Positions 59,864 through 64,000 of a DNA stretch of 64,000 bases are shown piece by piece. The notes beneath the pieces were generated by a model, which ran no database searches, was not told the origin of the DNA, and was given only the letters and a program-made list of their open reading frames with translations. Position 1 is the first letter of the stretch, and every line of letters begins with the position of its first letter. The position numbers and the translations under genes are program-made. The stretch is from Sipunculus nudus (lineage: Eukaryota > Annelida > Sipuncula > Golfingiida > Sipunculidae), in assembly GCA_026874595.1 (NCBI GenBank), contig CM049313.1:75756659-75820658 (forward strand), written 5' to 3'.

Positions 59864-59878
59864 CCCCCCCCCCCCCCC
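59864..59878 (+). repeat. Poly-C run (15)
   Basis: Fifteen consecutive C. Confidence 0.95.
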
Positions 59879-60413
59879 ACCCAGCTGGTGCATAAACTAG
59901 ATGAATGTTATAATTTTCTGTATTTTATTTTATTCTTGGACATGCTACATTTTAGATTTTGTATTGTACCACCAGGGTTACAATGATTAAAGTGTACATT
60001 TAATTGTGTCAACAAAGAGGTGTATTACTATGAAAGAGTGGATGTTCATGAGATAAGTAATTCTTTACTTCAGAAGAGTAAAAACTTCAGCAGGTGTGAA
60101 ATTGACTATTAATTCCAGTAATAAATTAAAACTGGGATAGTAATTAGCACAATGATATTGTTTGTCCCTCATTCAACCAACAGTGTGTATACTTTATTTG
60201 AAAAGATGTTTTATTTTATCAAATTTACTTTTATTTTATTTTGGTGAATAAAATTAAGCATGTACTGAAAACTCCAATGTGCAAAACTTTTTAATAGTGT
60301 TCAAGGAATATTCTTGTAGGGGCATTATTTTCTTTTAAATTCAGTTTAAACATTTATGATTAAAAAATAATAAAATATATGTGTATGCATAATATGACCC
60401 AATATGAGCTACA
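59879..60413. other. Non-coding stretch, nothing recognised
   Basis: AT-rich with no gene or repeat family seen. Confidence 0.6.
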
Positions 60414-60552
60414 CTCTGGATATATGATGATTGCAACTTTTGCAACAATTCTAATATTTTAACTTATAGTTTCAGTTTTTTACTCTGTATATATAATGAT
60501 TGCAACTTTTGCAACAATTCTAATATTTTAACTTATATTTTCAGTTTTTTTT
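60414..60552 (+). repeat. 70-bp tandem duplication
   Basis: CTCTGGATATATGATGATTG at 60414 and CTCTGTATATATAATGATTG at 60484, each followed by CAACTTTTGCAACAATTCTA. Two copies with few differences. Confidence 0.9.
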
Positions 60553-61510
60553 TTAATTAAAAATTTATAAAACCTGTAAATAAAAAATGATTCAGATAAA
60601 AACTTCTTAATGGAAAAAGTGGATATGCTTAAAAAAATAGAATATATAAACTTAAATGCATTATTCCCTTGAAAGTGAAATAAAGGTATTTGTCCATTCT
60701 GTCCACTTGCCTGTCCATCTGTAAATTTTCATATGCATTACAGTATCTCAAAACTTACTGTTTTTCTTCATGACAGTCTTGTCAGAGTATTAGTTTGCAA
60801 TCATATATTTAGAATTTTACTATAACCAAGTAGGAGGGCCCCTTTCCTCTTAGCTTTTCATATTCTTATATAAATGAAAAACATTACGATAGAATATTTC
60901 TACATCCACCTTCGTGCTGCCCTCACTTTTCACTTCTCCAAACCCCATCCCAAAGTCAGCCTCAGTAAGCAAGAACAAGATGAATCAGATATATTCATAC
61001 TTTAATATTTTGTATAACTATTCGTCCATAGGTACCTATGTACATGCCAGAAATTATGTCAATATTGCGTAATATTTAGACATAGTGGGCATCACAATAA
61101 TGTACCTTGTCAAGACTGAAGAGATATTGTGTCATTCAGTCACAAATTCATAAATCACTTCATCAGCATAGTTAATCATAAAATCATATCTGTCAAACTG
61201 AAAGCTTGCAGACTACCATACACTTTAGATCCTTCAACAAATAGCCTTATCATCATTCTACTACTGCTTATTACTGCTGTCATTGCATTCATATTTGCTC
61301 AAATATATCACAATTTTCAACCCCTCCTAAATAAATAAAAAATAAACCACTATATTTGACTCTATTAATGCATCAGTCAGGTAATTTCATTTATCATTTA
61401 CTCACATATTACATTACACTCCTTTATAATAGCCCAACATGTCCATGATATTCATAAGCTATATCGACTCGATATAGTATCACAGTGGAGAAACATTTAT
61501 AGTCCAATCC
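60553..61510. other. Non-coding stretch with decayed family C sequence
   Basis: Blocks CATGCCAGAAATTATGTCAA (61043-61062) and following bases resemble the middle of family C. A TTG-initiated 69-codon frame at 61129-61338 has a hydrophobic run LIIILLLLITAVIAFIF but no other support. Confidence 0.4.
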
Positions 61511-61513
61511 CGA

Positions 61514-61547
61514 TCAGCTGAGCGCCGTGACCCATGGGTCCCTTGTT
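61514..61547 (+). repeat. Tail of element A class
   Basis: TCAGCTGAGCGCCGTGACCC then ATGGGTCCCTTGTT. It carries a perfect 12-base palindrome GACCCATGGGTC. Confidence 0.75.
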
Positions 61548-62214
61548 TGTATTTTATATGCATACATGGTTCACAAGGGATTCTAAATGGAATCAAACAT
61601 GCTTTCTTTTTAGACAATATTTTAGATTTGAGTCACAGGATTAATTGTGCAACTTAACAAGTGAAACCAATAGATTGTTAGATAAAGTATTGACTAGTCT
61701 TGATTTGATTGGGTCCACAGTCTACAAAAAAATAGCAATTGGATTTGTACCTGTGGATATTTAATCTAGTTTAACAGTCTTGAGCAGACATCTGTCGTAA
61801 AATGCTCAGTTACATGGTGGTTTCAGCTTAAATCTGATGGGTCTGTAAAGAAAATCCCAGGTATATAGCTGGGTTTTTTTTGGCTGTACGTGGCATATGT
61901 TCATATACAACAAATTTAGTACACTCGATATGATATAGACAGGTGCTTGTGGGTTCAGGCATGAATTGGAACATTTCATAGCACATAAACTATGTTATCG
62001 CTGCTTATGTGAAAAGGCCATTCTTGAGGTGTTACAGGTCATCTGGTTGGTGGAAATCTTATTGACTTGTCTCTATCTTGATTTATCTCACCTGTACAGG
62101 TAATCAAGGTGAGTGAGACAGGTTAATCGCTTGTTTGAAATATAAACATTGACATGTATACTTGTTTAAAGTGGAACCAGATTGTCTCTCAGATAAACGG
62201 TAACATTTGTTTTT
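61548..62214. other. Non-coding stretch, nothing recognised
   Basis: AT-rich, no gene or known repeat. TCACCTGTACAGG and a related CAAGGTGAGTGAGACAGG near 62090-62120 form a loose inverted pair. Confidence 0.5.
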
Positions 62215-62840
62215 AGCTCAGCTGACTTCTTGTCATGCTTAGGTGTTGTGATGGATCTCTCTGAACATTGATCATAAAAAATGCAAATGGTAACTGTTAG
62301 ACCTAGAAACTCCTTCTTTTTTTTTTTGGTCTCCTTGCAAACAAGCGCCAGATCGACCCTCTGACCTTATTGCCAGCTTACTGGCTAGCCAGAGTGCCTG
62401 GACATCTAACTCTGAGAATCGCATTATAAGGCCCCATGAGGATGCAAATATTTTTGTCATTTTTGACAACACCTCATTGCTTACGAGTATCGTGTCACTT
62501 CAAATAAACCCACTAGACCTTTTAATAAGTTTCTTATCTCTCCAACGACACCTACCATGTGTGTGAAATATTCTGTTATAACCCAATATATTCGTATATT
62601 GTTCTGCATGTACAGGAGATTTCTGCCTGCGGTCTGCCTGCTGACTGTATGCAGAGATACGGTTATAAAGCGTGGCGTGGACTTGCAGGGCGGTTCTAAA
62701 TTTGGCTTGTGTAACGACTCAGTAGGGGGCCCTAACTGAGTCGTGTTTGTCATGGCTACTTGCAAACCTGATATTATATCCTGATCTCCCATATTCTTCA
62801 AGTGATATAAGGCAAACCCTTGAAAAGTCATGCACCTACC
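62215..62840 (+). repeat. Diverged copy of element A, left part
   Basis: Head AGCTCAGCTGACTTCTTGTC with a decayed second arm, then GACCTAGAAACTCCTTCTT as in the A units. The block CTGATCTCCCATATTCTTCA (62781-62800) corresponds to the TTACCCATATCCTTC block. The middle (about 62330-62760) is foreign to A and carries a perfect-armed hairpin, so something may have inserted here. The 131-codon minus frame at 62481-62876 reads through this repeat and is not supported as a gene. Confidence 0.5.
62714..62744. repeat. Strong hairpin
   Basis: ACGACTCAGT and ACTGAGTCGT are perfect 10-base arms. They extend through AGGG/CCCT to 14 paired bases with one bulged A. The 31-base structure is GC-rich compared with its surroundings. 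Confidence 0.85.
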
Positions 62841-63705
62841 AGTGATCATGGTAGTTGCATAATAAATATTTTGCATTGAATCATAAAATTGAAATGATGT
62901 GCTTCACTTAACCACATTTAACTGTTAACATGTACGTTTAAGACATTTGGTCCGATCAGTTCTTAAAAAATGGTACTATCTGAGTATGAATTGCAAAAAA
63001 AAAAACAGCTTCTTTTGGGACTTGTGAATTGAATATACAAAGTATATATAATCCCCATGATAATTAAGGAGATACAAAAAATATTGATGTATGTGGTATA
63101 ATTCCAGTATGTTACCCTATACTGCACACGGCATTTTAAAAATTGGAGCTATACATAAATACAAGCGTATGATAGTTATCAGAAAGTGTAATATTATCAT
63201 CTACCCTCCCATTGTAGCACTTGTGGCAGGATATTCAGTTAATATCCTGGATATCAGATGTAGACCAAGTAGTTTTCCTGTCATCATTACTGCCTGGTTA
63301 AGAGACTTTCAGTGGTTTAACAGGTACATTAACCTGTCTCTCTGCTAGATAAGCAACACTCTGGGTGACACTAGACTGGTATGCTGCTTAATGATAGCCC
63401 CATTGAGCATTAGCCAGTCTGAGAAGCCAGGAAACCTTGGGTATTCTGTATTTTACTGGCACACTGTGGTCAGCCTGTCATATGAGCTGGTCAGTAGGGA
63501 TATGGTTTATTTTTCCTGGTGGCTGTCAGCAGGATTAGTTCTTACATATCATTGGTTAAGTGATGAAATGCAAAACTTTGATATCGTTGTCAGTTTTCTT
63601 AAAGAAGTACTGTAATAGCTTGGATATAAACCTACTGGATTAAAACCAAAACAATCACCTATGAACTGTGGTTATATATAATGTTGAGATTGTGTATGTA
63701 ATTGT
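62841..63705. other. Non-coding stretch, nothing recognised
   Basis: AT-rich; the 85- and 74-codon + frames at 63091 and 63391 lack recognisable motifs. No repeat family seen. Confidence 0.55.
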
Positions 63706-64000
63706 ATCCGCCAAAACAGAGTTTTGCGGATACTATGTTTTCAGCTGGCCGCCACCGCCGCCGCGTAGGTGTCCGGAGAACTCCTCCGTAACCGCTGGGC
63801 GGAATTTTACGAAACCCGGGATTATGTTCGGGTCACATGTGAACTGCTGCGCCCGGATTTTGTTTTGACCTCTGACCTTTCCTCTGTGCTCTGCATCCGT
63901 TTGATGACCCTTTTGGTCAAAGGTCAAAGTCTCTGGATCACTTCTTGAAAAGCTTGTTGACACATTTTAAGCCACCCTTCCATCTTTCACACATGGATCA
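63706..64000 (+). mobile_element. Left part of a second copy of element B, cut by the window
   Basis: Starts with a hairpin whose arms are ATCCGCCAAAAC and GTTTTGCGGAT (63706-63731), then a CCGCCACCGCCGCCGCG stretch. The blocks CGGGTCACATGTGAACTG (63829-63846) and TTGACCTCTGACCTTTCCTC (63865-63884) follow. The same blocks in the same order follow 15072. It continues beyond 64000. This copy is more GC-rich and its hairpin better preserved than the nested copy. Confidence 0.75.

Larger units (their letters stand above)
58387..61547 (+). mobile_element. Possible second composite copy of element A class
   Basis: The head AGCTCAG..CTGAGCT (58387-58415) and tail ATCAGCTGAGCGCC with palindrome GACCCATGGGTC (61529-61540) lie 3.16 kb apart, close to the 3.3 kb of 13660-16976. 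Between them are two family C bodies and stretches resembling family C near 61030-61120. Whether head and tail belong to one insertion is inferred from spacing and order only. Confidence 0.4.

Noticed and set aside
61129-61338. Small frame with a hydrophobic transmembrane-like run
   Set aside because: It starts only at TTG, lies within decayed repeat sequence, and T-rich DNA often encodes such runs.
62481-62876. 131-codon minus-strand frame
   Set aside because: Its N-terminal part reads a unit of element A and the rest crosses unrelated DNA with a hairpin. No gene evidence.
1-64000. CRISPR array, bacterial operon, tRNA or rRNA genes
   Set aside because: The tandem repeats lack unique regular spacers and the sequence is plainly eukaryotic. 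I noticed no tRNA-like B box or rRNA segment, though a short tRNA could be missed by eye.

Overview
The window reads as animal nuclear DNA: AT-rich, almost free of long open frames, full of decayed repeats, and carrying one spliced exon of a conserved animal gene. The repeat content points to a marine lophotrochozoan, most likely a mollusc such as a bivalve. The clues are families with a palindromic AGCTCAG/CTGAGCT head followed by TCCG-type microsatellite, tandem units with a GGTGGCGCCACC core, and a BEL/Pao retrotransposon. That placement rests on remembered repeat styles, not on a search.

Layout: (1) 1-10681 is non-coding with a short inverted-repeat element (3473-3975), a periodic CTAG-palindrome cluster (5914-6137), a repeat copy (6424-7140) and a 326-bp tandem duplication (7461-8010). 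(2) 10682-10771 is a 90-bp exon on the + strand with good splice sites. It encodes the propeptide cleavage site and the start of the catalytic domain of a PCSK5/PCSK6-like proprotein convertase. No other exon of that gene was found, so most of the window is probably large intron. (3) 13660-16976 is a composite repeat with terminal inverted repeats, four ~340-bp tandem units, and a second element (15072-16757) nested inside it. (4) 17397-18602 is a 5'-truncated, broken LINE with poly(A) and target-site repeats. (5) 18603-36676 is mostly featureless non-coding DNA with minisatellites and an E-box-rich patch (33.6-33.8 kb). (6) 36677-44417 is the centrepiece: a full-length BEL/Pao LTR retrotransposon with two 702-bp LTRs that look identical, a 5-bp target-site duplication and one uninterrupted 2040-codon Gag-Pol frame. 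(7) 44.4-64 kb is again non-coding, with further copies of the same repeat families, a higher-order minisatellite (48.6-49.4 kb) and the start of another nested-type element at the right edge.

The BEL/Pao element, the LINE and the exon all lie on the + strand. If the convertase gene continues rightward past the window, the retrotransposon sits in sense orientation inside one of its introns. The main surprises are the apparently very recent BEL/Pao insertion with an Asn where the first RNase H catalytic Asp is expected, and a set of repeat families that differ in unit sequence but share one architecture.
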